Shown in pieces: positions 43,387 through 52,122 of a stretch of 64,000 bases of DNA. The notes beneath the pieces are model-generated. The model was not told the origin of the DNA. It ran no database searches and saw only the letters and a list, made by a program, of their open reading frames with translations. Each line of letters opens with the position of its first letter. Positions within the stretch are counted from its first letter, which is position 1. Both the position numbers and the translations under genes were made by a program. The DNA comes from an uncultured Alphaproteobacteria bacterium (GTDB taxonomy: Bacteria > Pseudomonadota > Alphaproteobacteria > RF32 > CAG-239), in the NCBI GenBank assembly GCA_944391505.1, contig CALXTV010000008.1, positions 1 to 64,000 on the forward strand. Reading direction: 5' to 3'.

Positions 43387-43845
43387 TTGGACATCCGCGA
43401 ATTCAAATCGGCATTAAAGCCGTATCGGGCGCTCATCGGCTTCGATTACGGCGCCAAACGTCTCGGCGTCGCTGTTTCCGACTTGCTGTTGACCGTTGCC
43501 ACGTCATATAAAATCATCCAGCGCAGCGGTTGGGAAAAAGACCTGGCCGAAATCAAAAAAATCCTGTCGGAAAAAGAGATTGGCGGCATGGTCTTCGGCC
43601 TGCCCCTGCAAATGAACGGCGAAGAGGGAGAAATTGCCAAAGAAGTCCGTAACTTTGCCGAAAAACTCCAAAAAGCAACCGGCCTGCCGACCTTTTTCTG
43701 GGATGAAAGATTATCGTCATCGGCCATGGAAAATTTTCTGATTAAGGAAGTCGACATGTCCCGGAGCAAACGCCGCAAGGTTCTCGATTCTTCTGCCGCT
43801 GCCTACATTTTGCAGGGTGCACTCGATGCCCTCCGCTTTGCCTGA
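43387..43845 (+). CDS. ruvX: Holliday junction resolvase-like protein YqgF/RuvX
   Basis: 152 aa with a TTG start at 43387 preceded by AGAGG. RNase-H-fold family with IGFDYGAKRLGVAVSD, GLPLQMNGEEG, FFWDERLSS and DSSAAAYILQG, all diagnostic. YqgF is implicated in 16S rRNA 5' maturation, and related proteins in recombination or antitermination. Divergent from tolB and followed by the family 2 repeat array. Confidence 0.93.
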   Translation: MDIREFKSALKPYRALIGFDYGAKRLGVAVSDLLLTVATSYKIIQRSGWEKDLAEIKKILSEKEIGGMVFGLPLQMNGEEGEIAKEVRNFAEKLQKATGLPTFFWDERLSSSAMENFLIKEVDMSRSKRRKVLDSSAAAYILQGALDALRFA

Positions 43846-44038
43846 AAAACTTACCTCCCCGACATTTCGTATTAGTTCCCGTTATACAGATTTCACAAAA
43901 CTTTGAAGAATGAGGGAAATAATGAGGGTTCATTTTACCCGCTAATCCTGTATGAGTTGACCACTATACGAGGTTTTTCAAAAACCTCGGAGAACGAGGG
44001 AAATAATAAGAAATAAAGGCGAAAGTACCTCTGCCGCA

Positions 44039-44066
44039 AAAGAAAGCACCCGAATGTGCTTTCTTT
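44039..44066. terminator. terminator-like hairpin inside the repeat
   Basis: AAAGAAAGCAC and GTGCTTTCTTT, perfect 11-bp stem, 6-base loop; symmetric A/T flanks let it work on either strand. Confidence 0.6.
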
Positions 44067-44270
44067 AAGGAAAAGCAATGAGACTTGTTGTTGTGAGAAG
44101 CGACAGCGTTACGAAACAACAACCTAGTCGGAATTGGCATCAGTACGTGAGCATTTTTTCAGCTCGCAAAATCTGTACTAGACACCCGTTATACGAGGTT
44201 TTCAAAAACCTCGGAGAGTGAGTCATATAGTAAGAAACGAGGGGAAAATTTTTTGAGCAATGGCTAAGTA

Positions 44271-44294
44271 AAAAAGCAACCAGTGTTGCTTTTT
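44271..44294. terminator. terminator-like hairpin inside the repeat
   Basis: AAAAAGCAAC and GTTGCTTTTT, perfect 10-bp stem with loop CAGT. In lepA orientation it lies about 140 bases after the stop codon. Confidence 0.6.
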
Positions 44295-44435
44295 TATCTG
44301 CAACATCTCAGAAAACCTTACGCGAGCCAGGAAGCAACAGCGACCACAGCGAGCTTAGGTTCCTGAGTCAAAAAAGTACGTGACTAAAAATTTTACCCCG
44401 ATGTTTCTGTACTAGATGACCACTATACGAGGTTT

Positions 44436-46241
44436 TTACTTGTCGCCGATACGCAAAGCCTCAATAAACGCCGATTGGGGAACTTCGACCTTGCCGAACT
44501 GCCGCATTCTGAGCTTGCCTTTTTTCTGCTTGTCCAACAGCTTGCGCTTGCGGGTAACATCGCCGCCGTAACATTTGGCCGTTACGTCTTTACGCAAAGC
44601 CGATATTGTTTCGCGCGCCACCACGCGACCGCCGATGGCCGCCTGAATCGGAATTTTGAACAAATGCCGCGGAATCAGGTCTTTCAGACGCTCACAAATC
44701 TGCCGCCCGCGCGATTCCGCCTCCGAACGGTGACAGAGAAATGCCAGCGCATCAACCGGCTCTTCGTTAATCAGAATTTGCACTTTTACCAAATCGGCTT
44801 CTTCATAACCGGTCAGTTCATAGTCAAAGCTGGCATAGCCGCTGGTAATCGATTTCAGACGGTCATAAAAGTCAAAAACAATTTCGTTCAGCGGAATCTG
44901 ATAAACCACCATCGCCCGGCTACCAACATAAGTCAGCTCATGCTGCTCGCCGCGGCGCTCGGTGCAAAGTTTGAGAACCGCGCCCAGATATTCGTCCGGC
45001 ACCATAATCGTCGCCTTGACCATCGGCTCTTCAATAAAAGACACCTGCGACAAATCGGGCATATCGGCCGGATTATGCAGCGTTATCGTTTCGCCGTTGG
45101 TCATGTGGATTTTATAAGCCACCGAGGGAGCCGTCGTAATCAGGTCAAGATCAAACTCGCGCCCCAACCGTTCCTGAATAATTTCCATATGCAGCAGCCC
45201 CAGAAAACCGCAACGAAAACCCAACCCCAAAGCGGCCGAATTTTCGTTCTGATAATCGATGCTCGCATCATTGAGCTTCAGCTTGGCCAGAGCGTCTTTC
45301 AGGCTCTCGTACTGGCTGCTGTCGACCGGAAAAATCGAACAGAAAACAACCGGCACCGATGGTTTGAAACCATGCAGCGGCGCTGCACAGGGATTTTTGT
45401 TGTCGGTAATCGTATCGCCGACCCGGCAGTCGCCGACGCTTTTGATGCTGGCGGTCAGAAAACCGATCTCTCCCGGATACAACGCCTCAATATCCTGCAT
45501 TTTCGGCGTAAAGATACCAACCTTTTCCACCTGATAAGTGGCATTGTTGCTCATCATTCTGATCTGCATTTTCTTTTTCAGCACGCCGTCTTTAATCCGC
45601 ACCAGAATAACCACGCCGAGATACGGATCATACCAGCTGTCGACCAGCAGTGCCTGCAGCGGCGCTTCGGCATTGCCCTGCGGCGCCGGCAGCTGGTGAA
45701 CAATTGCCTCAAGCAAATCTTTGACGCCCGCGCCGGTCTTTCCTGAAGTCTCTACCGCATCGGAAGCATCAAGGCCTATAACATCTTCAATCTGCTGTTT
45801 GACCCGGGCCGCGTCGGCGGAAGGCAGGTCAACCTTGTTTAAAACCGGTACGATTTCATGATTGTTATCCAGCGCCAGATAAACATTTGCCAGCGTCTGC
45901 GCTTCCACGCCCTGGGTTGCGTCCACCACCAGCACCGACCCTTCGCAGGAAGCCAGCGAACGCGAAACCTCATAAGAGAAGTCAACATGCCCCGGCGTGT
46001 CCATCAGATTTAACTGATAGGTTTTGCCGTCGTCGGCCTTGTAGTTCAGCCGAACCGTCTGCGCCTTGATGGTAATGCCGCGCTCTTTTTCAATATCCAT
46101 GGAGTCCAGCACCTGCTCGGTCATTTCACGGCGCTCCAACCCGCCGCAATATTCAATCATGCGGTCAGCCAGCGTCGATTTTCCATGGTCAATATGGGCA
46201 ATAATGGCAAAATTTCTGATTAAATTCAAATCGGTTGTCAT
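44436..46241 (-). CDS. lepA: elongation factor 4 (LepA)
   Basis: 601 aa translational GTPase. G motifs [14 protein letters not shown] and NKVDLPSA are intact; domains II, III and V follow and the LepA-specific C-terminal domain ends with [19 protein letters not shown]. It acts on ribosomes and affects initiation and stress translation. The stop codon lies exactly at the end of a family 2 repeat. Confidence 0.97.
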   Translation of the reverse strand: MTTDLNLIRNFAIIAHIDHGKSTLADRMIEYCGGLERREMTEQVLDSMDIEKERGITIKAQTVRLNYKADDGKTYQLNLMDTPGHVDFSYEVSRSLASCEGSVLVVDATQGVEAQTLANVYLALDNNHEIVPVLNKVDLPSADAARVKQQIEDVIGLDASDAVETSGKTGAGVKDLLEAIVHQLPAPQGNAEAPLQALLVDSWYDPYLGVVILVRIKDGVLKKKMQIRMMSNNATYQVEKVGIFTPKMQDIEALYPGEIGFLTASIKSVGDCRVGDTITDNKNPCAAPLHGFKPSVPVVFCSIFPVDSSQYESLKDALAKLKLNDASIDYQNENSAALGLGFRCGFLGLLHMEIIQERLGREFDLDLITTAPSVAYKIHMTNGETITLHNPADMPDLSQVSFIEEPMVKATIMVPDEYLGAVLKLCTERRGEQHELTYVGSRAMVVYQIPLNEIVFDFYDRLKSITSGYASFDYELTGYEEADLVKVQILINEEPVDALAFLCHRSEAESRGRQICERLKDLIPRHLFKIPIQAAIGGRVVARETISALRKDVTAKCYGGDVTRKRKLLDKQKKGKLRMRQFGKVEVPQSAFIEALRIGDK

Positions 46242-46316
46242 CTTTTCTACCGTTTCCGTTTAAAAATTTTTCTTGAATAATAGATAAATGAAAATCTCGG
46301 ATTAAGCAATATAATA

Positions 46317-46345
46317 TTGATTGAATTATCAATTTGTGCTAATAA
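46317..46345 (+). promoter_or_regulatory. promoter of the GNAT gene
   Basis: TTGATT (46317-46322), 17-base spacer, TAATAA (46340-46345). Leader of about 25 bases. Confidence 0.5.
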
Positions 46346-46373
46346 TAGGAAGAAGCAAGCAAAGGAGGGCGTC

Positions 46374-46814
46374 ATGAAAAAAATAATAGACATTCCGTTC
46401 GGATCTTCCCGCTATGACGATTTGGTCGAACTCCGCTACAAAGTTTTGCTTGAGCCGCTCGGTCTCAAATTTTTAGACATGCACCGCAACAAAGAGGCCG
46501 GCTATCTTCATATCGGCTGCATTGAAAATCTGGACGATACCCTGGTCGGCGGCCTGATTTTGGCACCGGTCAACAACGAAGAAATCCGCATGATGCAGGT
46601 TGCCGTCGACAGCCGTTATCAAGGCGAAGGCATTGGCCGCGAAATGGTAAAATATGCCGAAAAACGCGCCAAAGAGGCCGGTTATTCGCGCATTGTCATG
46701 CACGCCATGCTCTCGGTCGTCAACTTTTACGAAAAAATGGGCTATCATCAGGAAGGCGAAATCTTTGAAGATCAGGGAATAACTTTCGCCCGCATGGTTA
46801 AAAGCCTGGTTTAG
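46374..46814 (+). CDS. GNAT N-acetyltransferase
   Basis: 146 aa from ATG 46374 (MKKIIDIPFGSS) with AAAGGAGG ahead. Acetyl-CoA binding motif A is VDSRYQGEGIGREMVKYAE, followed by RIVMHAMLSVVNFYEKMGY, both typical of GNAT proteins close to ElaA/YjcF types. The acetyl acceptor (small molecule or protein) cannot be read. Single gene with its own promoter. Confidence 0.88.
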   Translation: MKKIIDIPFGSSRYDDLVELRYKVLLEPLGLKFLDMHRNKEAGYLHIGCIENLDDTLVGGLILAPVNNEEIRMMQVAVDSRYQGEGIGREMVKYAEKRAKEAGYSRIVMHAMLSVVNFYEKMGYHQEGEIFEDQGITFARMVKSLV

Positions 46815-46837
46815 TAGACAAATTTTATACAAAAACA

Positions 46838-46866
46838 TTGCCTTTCTAGAAAATCTGCGTTATTAT
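46838..46866 (+). promoter_or_regulatory. promoter of the 46898 gene
   Basis: TTGCCT (46838-46843), 17-base spacer, TATTAT (46861-46866). Confidence 0.6.
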
Positions 46867-46897
46867 AGCGCCATAATTTGCTTTGCAAGGAAAAAAC

Positions 46898-47713
46898 ATG
46901 GTCGCTTATAACTCACAGGAAAAGGCTGAGCTTAACCATATGGTCGCTCTGTGCCGGGAATACCGTTTTCATGAGACCCGCCAAAATATTGTTCAAACGG
47001 CGGGATTGCCGCCGGAAGCCGCAAGACTTTCCATTCCCGAGCTGCGCCGCGCGGTCGAAGCGCAGATAGCGGCAAAAAAAGCTCCGGCGCTTGCCGGTGA
47101 AATGCTGCGGATTGAAAGCACTTTCCGCCATGTCCGCGACATCAACAATTACAATCAGCAACAAACCGCCGTAATCATCAGTCATCTGGATCGCATTTTT
47201 CCTTACCTGAACAAACAAAACCTTTGGCACGTCTCCCGCAAAATGGAACAGATTTATCATCTAAGCGGACAAGAACATTTCTACCACAAACTGAACAAGC
47301 AGCCCAAAACCACCGACAAAGTCCGCCTGCTCAACCGTCTGATTAAGGATAAAAAAGCACCGCTCCCGGCACCGAACTATGCCGAAACAATCAAAAGAAA
47401 AATATGCGACGACGGCATCAAAACCATTAATGAGGAATTGCAGCAGTCAAAATCGGATAATGAAAAAATCGGCCTCTGCGAAGAAAAAATATATCTGATT
47501 GACAACAGCGGCTGGAGCCGCAGCCAGCGCTTTCTGGCCAAACATCAGACATACAAAGCGCTTCATACTCTTTATTCCCGAACCGGCAACGAAGACGAGG
47601 CCGCACAGGCTCTGAAAAAAGGAAACAGCTTTCTTTCGGCCTACCAAAAAACACAGCGTTTTCACCCGGAATTTCGTGCCAGACAAGCCTATGAGGAATG
47701 GCTTTGCAAATAA
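46898..47713 (+). CDS. unknown helical protein
   Basis: 271 aa from the ATG at 46898 (MVAYNSQEKAELNHMVALCR) with AAGGA ahead. Predominantly helical and rich in Gln, Lys and Arg, with no signal peptide or membrane segment and no motif that I recognise. It has its own promoter and ends six bases before the convergent nucleotidyltransferase-like gene without a visible terminator. Confidence 0.7.
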   Translation: MVAYNSQEKAELNHMVALCREYRFHETRQNIVQTAGLPPEAARLSIPELRRAVEAQIAAKKAPALAGEMLRIESTFRHVRDINNYNQQQTAVIISHLDRIFPYLNKQNLWHVSRKMEQIYHLSGQEHFYHKLNKQPKTTDKVRLLNRLIKDKKAPLPAPNYAETIKRKICDDGIKTINEELQQSKSDNEKIGLCEEKIYLIDNSGWSRSQRFLAKHQTYKALHTLYSRTGNEDEAAQALKKGNSFLSAYQKTQRFHPEFRARQAYEEWLCK

Positions 47714-47719
47714 CGCAGG

Positions 47720-48466
47720 TTAGAACTCAAACAGTTTCATCCTCTGAGCAAAAATAAAACCGCCCAGTTCCTTAAGTTTGTGCGTTGCCTTAATCATTTT
47801 GAAAACCAGATAGTCTTCAACCGTCTGATTGCGTCCCAAAACCTGAACCCGGTAATAATCAAACATCTGCTGACACACCTCCGGAGCATAAACGCCGTCG
47901 GTCTGCGGCAAACCGTCCATAAAAGCGTCAATTTCCTTGCAACGCTCAAGAAAATTCTCTATCAGAGAATCAATCGTAAAGCCCTCGGTCAGATTATTTT
48001 TCGGCTCAATACGCCACTTATTGTCAATCAAAGAATAAACTCCCGTCCAGGCAACGTCCATAATATAAGCGGCCAGTTTCATATCCAGAAACCGTTTCCC
48101 GACATAAAAATACCGGTTCCGGTTATAAAAAGCGCCGCCGGCAAAAGCCAGAAACTTGTCCATTCCGTCCGTATCTTTGGGCAGATAAGGACAATCTTTG
48201 TTTAAGACTTCAATCTTAACATCAAAATCAGATTTCGGACGATAAAAATACGAAGCCGATGAACCGAGCAAAACAATGTCACCGGTTTCAAGACCACCGA
48301 TATTTCCGACGGTTTCCTTAAACATATAATCGGCGCGATCCAACATACGCAGACGCAAATGTTCCCGAACCTTTCCCTCTCGGGTAAAAACCCGGGGATC
48401 CAAAACATCATGCACGGTCAGAATCTCCGCGGCAATCCGGTGCAAATCTTCGGGAGAATCAAGCAT
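47720..48466 (-). CDS. nucleotidyltransferase-like protein, paralogue B
   Basis: 248 aa from the ATG at 48466 (MLDSPEDLHRIAAEI), chosen because GGAG lies seven bases ahead. The motif GSSASYFYRPKSDFDVK fits the GS...DxD active site of the polymerase-beta/MNT nucleotidyltransferase fold (both acidic residues present). The remaining 150 residues are helical, with a middle block (AWTGVYSLIDNKWR) shared with the gene upstream in position. Overlaps that gene by eight bases. Substrate unknown; it could modify a small molecule, RNA or protein. Confidence 0.7.
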   Translation of the reverse strand: MLDSPEDLHRIAAEILTVHDVLDPRVFTREGKVREHLRLRMLDRADYMFKETVGNIGGLETGDIVLLGSSASYFYRPKSDFDVKIEVLNKDCPYLPKDTDGMDKFLAFAGGAFYNRNRYFYVGKRFLDMKLAAYIMDVAWTGVYSLIDNKWRIEPKNNLTEGFTIDSLIENFLERCKEIDAFMDGLPQTDGVYAPEVCQQMFDYYRVQVLGRNQTVEDYLVFKMIKATHKLKELGGFIFAQRMKLFEF

Positions 48467-49238
48467 CTTCAATCTCCAAAACATTTACAAGCTGGTAGTG
48501 CGATTCTTTTATCATATCCAGAAAATTGGCCTTTACGCCAAACTTATTGAAAAAACGATACAGATTATAAGCCAAACCATATTCCTGTTCCGGTCCGTTT
48601 TCTTTTTGCTTCAGGGCATCTTCTTTAAGTTCGGCCAACCGCTGCTCCAGCTTTTTACAGCTTTCAAAAGTAAGATACTGCCCGTCAATTTTTTCCAACC
48701 CGTCAGCCCAAAGATAAAGATCATCGCAATATTTTTTATAAATACCCATAAATTCTTCCGGCGTATAAGAAAAAACCCGGTGTACAGGCATAGCGCGCCA
48801 ACAGTCGTCTTTCAGAGAATAAACCCTGCTCCCGGAAAAGAAATAAGACGGCTCAACCAAACCATAATCAATATTGCGTTTAAATAAGTTGAACCGATAC
48901 CCTTTGTTTGGAAAAGCCTCATTAATTGTGTCAAAAAGCCGCTGAACAACCCCCGCATCATAATTTTCCATCTCGGGACGGGCAACAACGCCGATATCAA
49001 CATCTGTCTTCGCATTGTAAATATAAGAACAAATGCCGCCGCAAAGCACAATATCTTCAATTTTCAAAGGCGAAAGCGCCTTTTGACTCTGTTCAATAAA
49101 AAAATCGGCAATTTTAAGCAGATTCTGACGGACATAATCATACATCTGACCATGTCCGTCAAAAACAATCGGGCACAAAACATCATTGTTTTGCATCTGT
49201 TCGGAAATATCGGCCAATAATTCCGCTTCGGTTATCAT
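48459..49238 (-). CDS. nucleotidyltransferase-like protein, paralogue A
   Basis: 259 aa from the ATG at 49238 (MITEAELLADISEQM); an open extension upstream runs into the next gene and is not supported. The active-site region is CGGICSYIYNAKTDVDIGV, again GG...DxD. Shared with paralogue B: an N-terminal helix preceding PIVFDG/PRVFT, the loop after DxD, SGSRVYSLKDDCWRAMP versus TGVYSLIDNKWRIEP, and a helical C-terminus. The pair therefore arose by duplication and is cotranscribed. No toxin-antitoxin partner (HEPN) is obvious. Confidence 0.7.
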   Translation of the reverse strand: MITEAELLADISEQMQNNDVLCPIVFDGHGQMYDYVRQNLLKIADFFIEQSQKALSPLKIEDIVLCGGICSYIYNAKTDVDIGVVARPEMENYDAGVVQRLFDTINEAFPNKGYRFNLFKRNIDYGLVEPSYFFSGSRVYSLKDDCWRAMPVHRVFSYTPEEFMGIYKKYCDDLYLWADGLEKIDGQYLTFESCKKLEQRLAELKEDALKQKENGPEQEYGLAYNLYRFFNKFGVKANFLDMIKESHYQLVNVLEIEDA

Positions 49239-49242
49239 CTTC

Positions 49243-51084
49243 TTACCATGAAGCACAGATATAATATTTACGGCTATACGCACTACAGTCACCAGGCATT
49301 GCTACCCGTCTCCTGTCACATGTACAAGGACCTCTATCCGCACACTCATCAAAATCAGGATAACGTCTTCTGCACTCCGCCTCGGTTGGTGCTGTCGGTG
49401 TTGTCGGTTCACTTGGAGACGGCGATGGCGAAGAAGACGGCGACGGTTCTGGCTCATCCTTAACACAGCTGTTGCCGGACTTTATATAACCCGAATTACA
49501 TGTCCACGAAGAACATTTTGAAGAACAATCGGAATAATAATCCGTACAACTTGCATTACTCGGCACACTGACCGCCGTTCTGTTTCGGCAGTTGTCCGTA
49601 TAGCAAACCTGACATTTGCTTGAACAATCACTCCAGTAGGTCTTGCAACCATACGTACAGCTCTGATTCGTTCTGCTGTCGCATGGATCATTCTTAACGC
49701 ACATACTTCCGGATTGAGTATAGCCGGAATTGCACTTCCATTCCGAACACTTACTGGAACAATCAGAAAACTTTGCCGAACAAGTCGCATTACTCGGTAC
49801 GCTGACGGCAGTACGATTGCGGCAGTTGTCACTGTAACAGGTCTGGCATTTGCTTGTACAATCCGAATAATAAGTCTGACACCCATACGAACACGATTTA
49901 TTCGTATACTTATCGCAAGTATCAACCTTTATACAGCTGTTACCCGATTTTGTGTATCCGGAACTACAATTCCAGGCCGAACATTTGGAAGAACAATCGG
50001 AGTAATACGACGAACAATAGGCGTTGGCCGGAACACTGACTGCCGTCCTGTTGTCACAGGGATTATCCTTAACACAGCTATTGCCTGATTTTTTATATCC
50101 GGATTTACAGCTCCAACTGCTGATTTTAGAAGAACAGTCAGAGAAATAAGAACAAGTAGCATTTGCCGGACAACTGCTTATAACCGCCGTACGGCTTCCG
50201 CAGTTATCCCCCTTACATGTTTGACACTTTGACTGGCAATCGCCGAAATATGAAGCACAACCAAATTGACAAGTTACCGCAACACGATTCCGGCAATTAT
50301 CATTATAAGCCGTTTTGCATTTTGACGAGCAGTCAGACCAATATTCCGCACAACCATACGGCGTTGAAACAGCTGTCCGGTTATCACAGTTATCTGATTT
50401 TGCTTTTTTACAAACCGAAGAACAGGGCGACGGATAATATTCTTCGCAGCCGAAACTTCCGGAACTAACGCCAGATGGACAGGAACAGCCCGTATACTTA
50501 CCGCCGCAACTGGAACCCGATAATGACCTTGGAGACTTACAGTTGGAGGAGTTATATATATACTCCGATTTACAAGAACAGGACTGATATCTGCCACCGC
50601 AACTTGCTCCCTGACCAACCTGGTTGGAAGCACAACTGACCAATTTCGGATCACATTTGCAGGAAGCATATTTACCGCCGCAGCTTTCCCCGACGCCAAC
50701 CTGCCCGGCCGGACAGGTTACCAGATTAGTTGCGCATTTGCAGCGGGTAATATAAGATTTATTATATGGACAAACCCCTTCCGGAACCTGAACAGAATTA
50801 CAGTTATTTAAAACAAAACCCTCATTTTTACATTGAGCGGCCGTATCAATGGTATAATCCTCATTACCCTTGCCATATGCAACTCCATTATCGCAATCGC
50901 CATAGCCCAGAAAACAGACCGATGCCGTCTTAAACGCTTTGTCAAGCTGCTCAAAAGAAAAGACGGGCTCCGGCTTGGGTGTGTCTGTTAGTTTATGTGT
51001 CAACATGCCGGAAGCAACACTTAAATCAGGAAACACCAATGAGGTTCCTGACAACAAAGAGAACATTAAAACAGAATTCTTCAT
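49243..51084 (-). CDS. secreted Cys-rich repeat protein
   Basis: 613 aa from the ATG at 51084 (GAGGTGA ahead). Signal peptide ends about residue 24. After an N-terminal segment (SFEQLDKAFKTASVCFLGYG) come Cys-rich modules: first CPAGQVGxGxSCGGKY type, then about six repeats of roughly 65-70 residues containing DNCRNRTAVSVPSNA, YSDCSSKCSSW, CNSGYxxSGxxCVK and YGCxTYWSDCxSKC. A Pro/Ser stalk (SPSPSPSEPTTPTAPTE) precedes a last Cys-rich knob ending YYICASW. Many paired Cys imply a disulfide-bonded cell-surface protein. Function unknown; adhesion or protection are guesses. Own promoter about 155 bases upstream. Confidence 0.85.
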   Translation of the reverse strand: MKNSVLMFSLLSGTSLVFPDLSVASGMLTHKLTDTPKPEPVFSFEQLDKAFKTASVCFLGYGDCDNGVAYGKGNEDYTIDTAAQCKNEGFVLNNCNSVQVPEGVCPYNKSYITRCKCATNLVTCPAGQVGVGESCGGKYASCKCDPKLVSCASNQVGQGASCGGRYQSCSCKSEYIYNSSNCKSPRSLSGSSCGGKYTGCSCPSGVSSGSFGCEEYYPSPCSSVCKKAKSDNCDNRTAVSTPYGCAEYWSDCSSKCKTAYNDNCRNRVAVTCQFGCASYFGDCQSKCQTCKGDNCGSRTAVISSCPANATCSYFSDCSSKISSWSCKSGYKKSGNSCVKDNPCDNRTAVSVPANAYCSSYYSDCSSKCSAWNCSSGYTKSGNSCIKVDTCDKYTNKSCSYGCQTYYSDCTSKCQTCYSDNCRNRTAVSVPSNATCSAKFSDCSSKCSEWKCNSGYTQSGSMCVKNDPCDSRTNQSCTYGCKTYWSDCSSKCQVCYTDNCRNRTAVSVPSNASCTDYYSDCSSKCSSWTCNSGYIKSGNSCVKDEPEPSPSSSPSPSPSEPTTPTAPTEAECRRRYPDFDECADRGPCTCDRRRVAMPGDCSAYSRKYYICASW

Positions 51085-51238
51085 AATATCACCTCGCGAC
51101 AAAGTTAAAAACCGAAGCCCGTAAGAGCGCGATGGTGAGGATAAAGAAAAGATTTAGGGTAAGATAGATACACCCACTCTCCGTTTCGGGATTCTGCCCG
51201 AACACGAAATACACCAATAATCCACACCTATCAGGCAT

Positions 51239-51267
51239 ATAATAACTCTTTTAAGACGAGGTGTCAA
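51239..51267 (-). promoter_or_regulatory. promoter of the Cys-rich repeat gene
   Basis: Minus-strand TTGACA (51262-51267), 17-base spacer, TATTAT (51239-51244), a near-consensus promoter. The leader of about 145 bases is long and starts TGATAGGTGTGG. Confidence 0.75.
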
Positions 51268-51299
51268 CCACTCTTGATACTTATTTTATTTTTGGCAAC

Positions 51300-51323
51300 A
51301 AAAAACCCCTCAAAAGAGGGGCT
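51300..51323 (-). terminator. terminator of the cold-shock gene
   Basis: AAGCCCCTC-TTTT-GAGGGGTTTTTT on the minus strand. Confidence 0.85.
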
Positions 51324-51350
51324 TATCAAATTTACAAACAAACCGAACAA

Positions 51351-51557
51351 CTAATTTAAAAGGGTTATATTACCGGCTGCTTTGCGTCCGCGATCATCGT
51401 AAATGTCAAAATTAACCCGTGAACCTTCCGGCAAATGCCGTAACCCGGATTTTTCCAACGCCGTAATATGAACAAACACGTCTTTTTCTTCACCGTCAGG
51501 ATTAATAAAGCCATAACCTTTTTTGTTGTTAAACCACTTGACCGTACCTCTTAACAT
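51351..51557 (-). CDS. cold-shock domain protein
   Basis: 68 aa single CSD protein of the CspA type, an RNA/ssDNA-binding chaperone. RNP1 KGYGFI and RNP2 VFVHI are intact, preceded by GTVKWFNNKKGYGF. Slightly longer loop (KSGLRHLPEGSRVNF) than E. coli CspA. Own terminator. Confidence 0.95.
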   Translation of the reverse strand: MLRGTVKWFNNKKGYGFINPDGEEKDVFVHITALEKSGLRHLPEGSRVNFDIYDDRGRKAAGNITLLN

Positions 51558-51735
51558 TACAGTTTCCTCGCAAATTATTAAATTCAGATTTTAATCCGTT
51601 CCGACCTCAAACGAGGCGAAACCGAAGAGTCATATAATCCGCCGTCAAAAAGTTTAAACTGATAAAAAGTTCTAAATTTTAAAACATAAGGTTTTGCAAA
51701 AAACTTAGAAAATTAAGATTTACGGGCAAGAAAAA

Positions 51736-52122
51736 TCTGCATTAGCTCCCCGTTATACGAGGTTTTTCAAAAACCTCGGAGAACGAGGGAAACAATAAGG
51801 ATTTAGGGAAAATAAAGCGGAGCACTGCGGCAGCAAAAATAGTCCGGCGGACTATTTTTCGCCGAAAAGCAATGAGACTTGTTGTTGTGAGAAGCGACAG
51901 CGCTACGAAACAACAACCTAGTCGAAATTGGCATCAGTACGTGAGCATTTTTTCAGCTCGCAAAATCTGTACGAGTTGACCACTATACGAGTTTTGCAAA
52001 ACCTCGGAGAACGAGGGAAATAATAAGAAATAAAGGCGAAAGTACCGCAGCGTACATAATAGTACGTGAGGACACTTTCGTCCTGAAATTTCTGTATTAG
52101 TTCCCCGTTATACGAGGTTTTT
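51736..52122 (+). repeat. repeat family 2, locus 3 (ettA)
   Basis: Borders at about 51736, 51967 and 52092; the first two carry the CGAGG...CCTCG palindrome (reduced to CGAGTTTTGCAAAACCTCG in the second). The first interior contains the hairpin 51835-51859 and a 107-base module nearly identical to 44071-44177. The second interior matches the fliP locus (hairpin AGGAC/GTCCT). The last base abuts the ettA stop codon at 52123. The rest of 51558-51735 is the cold-shock leader with nothing else seen. Confidence 0.85.
51835..51859. terminator. terminator-like hairpin inside the repeat
   Basis: AAAAATAGTCC and GGACTATTTTT, perfect 11-bp stem with loop GGC; unrelated in sequence to the equivalent hairpins at 44039 and 44271. 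Confidence 0.6.

Larger units (their letters stand above)
43869..44437 (+). repeat. repeat family 2, locus 2 (ruvX-lepA)
   Basis: Fills the whole 590-base spacer. Border blocks of the form CTGTACTAG..ACC..TATACGAGG recur at about 43869, 43948, 44173 and 44407. The middle two continue into the palindrome CGAGGTTTTTCAAAAACCTC (G next). Between borders lie different interiors, each with a perfect terminator-like hairpin (44039-44066 and 44271-44294) and a second module ending GTACGTGA. The last copy overlaps the lepA stop codon. No protein-coding gene is evident. Confidence 0.85.

Noticed and set aside
43869..44437. CRISPR array
   Set aside because: Border blocks recur, but spacing is irregular (about 80 to 230 bases), borders vary, and no cas gene is present.
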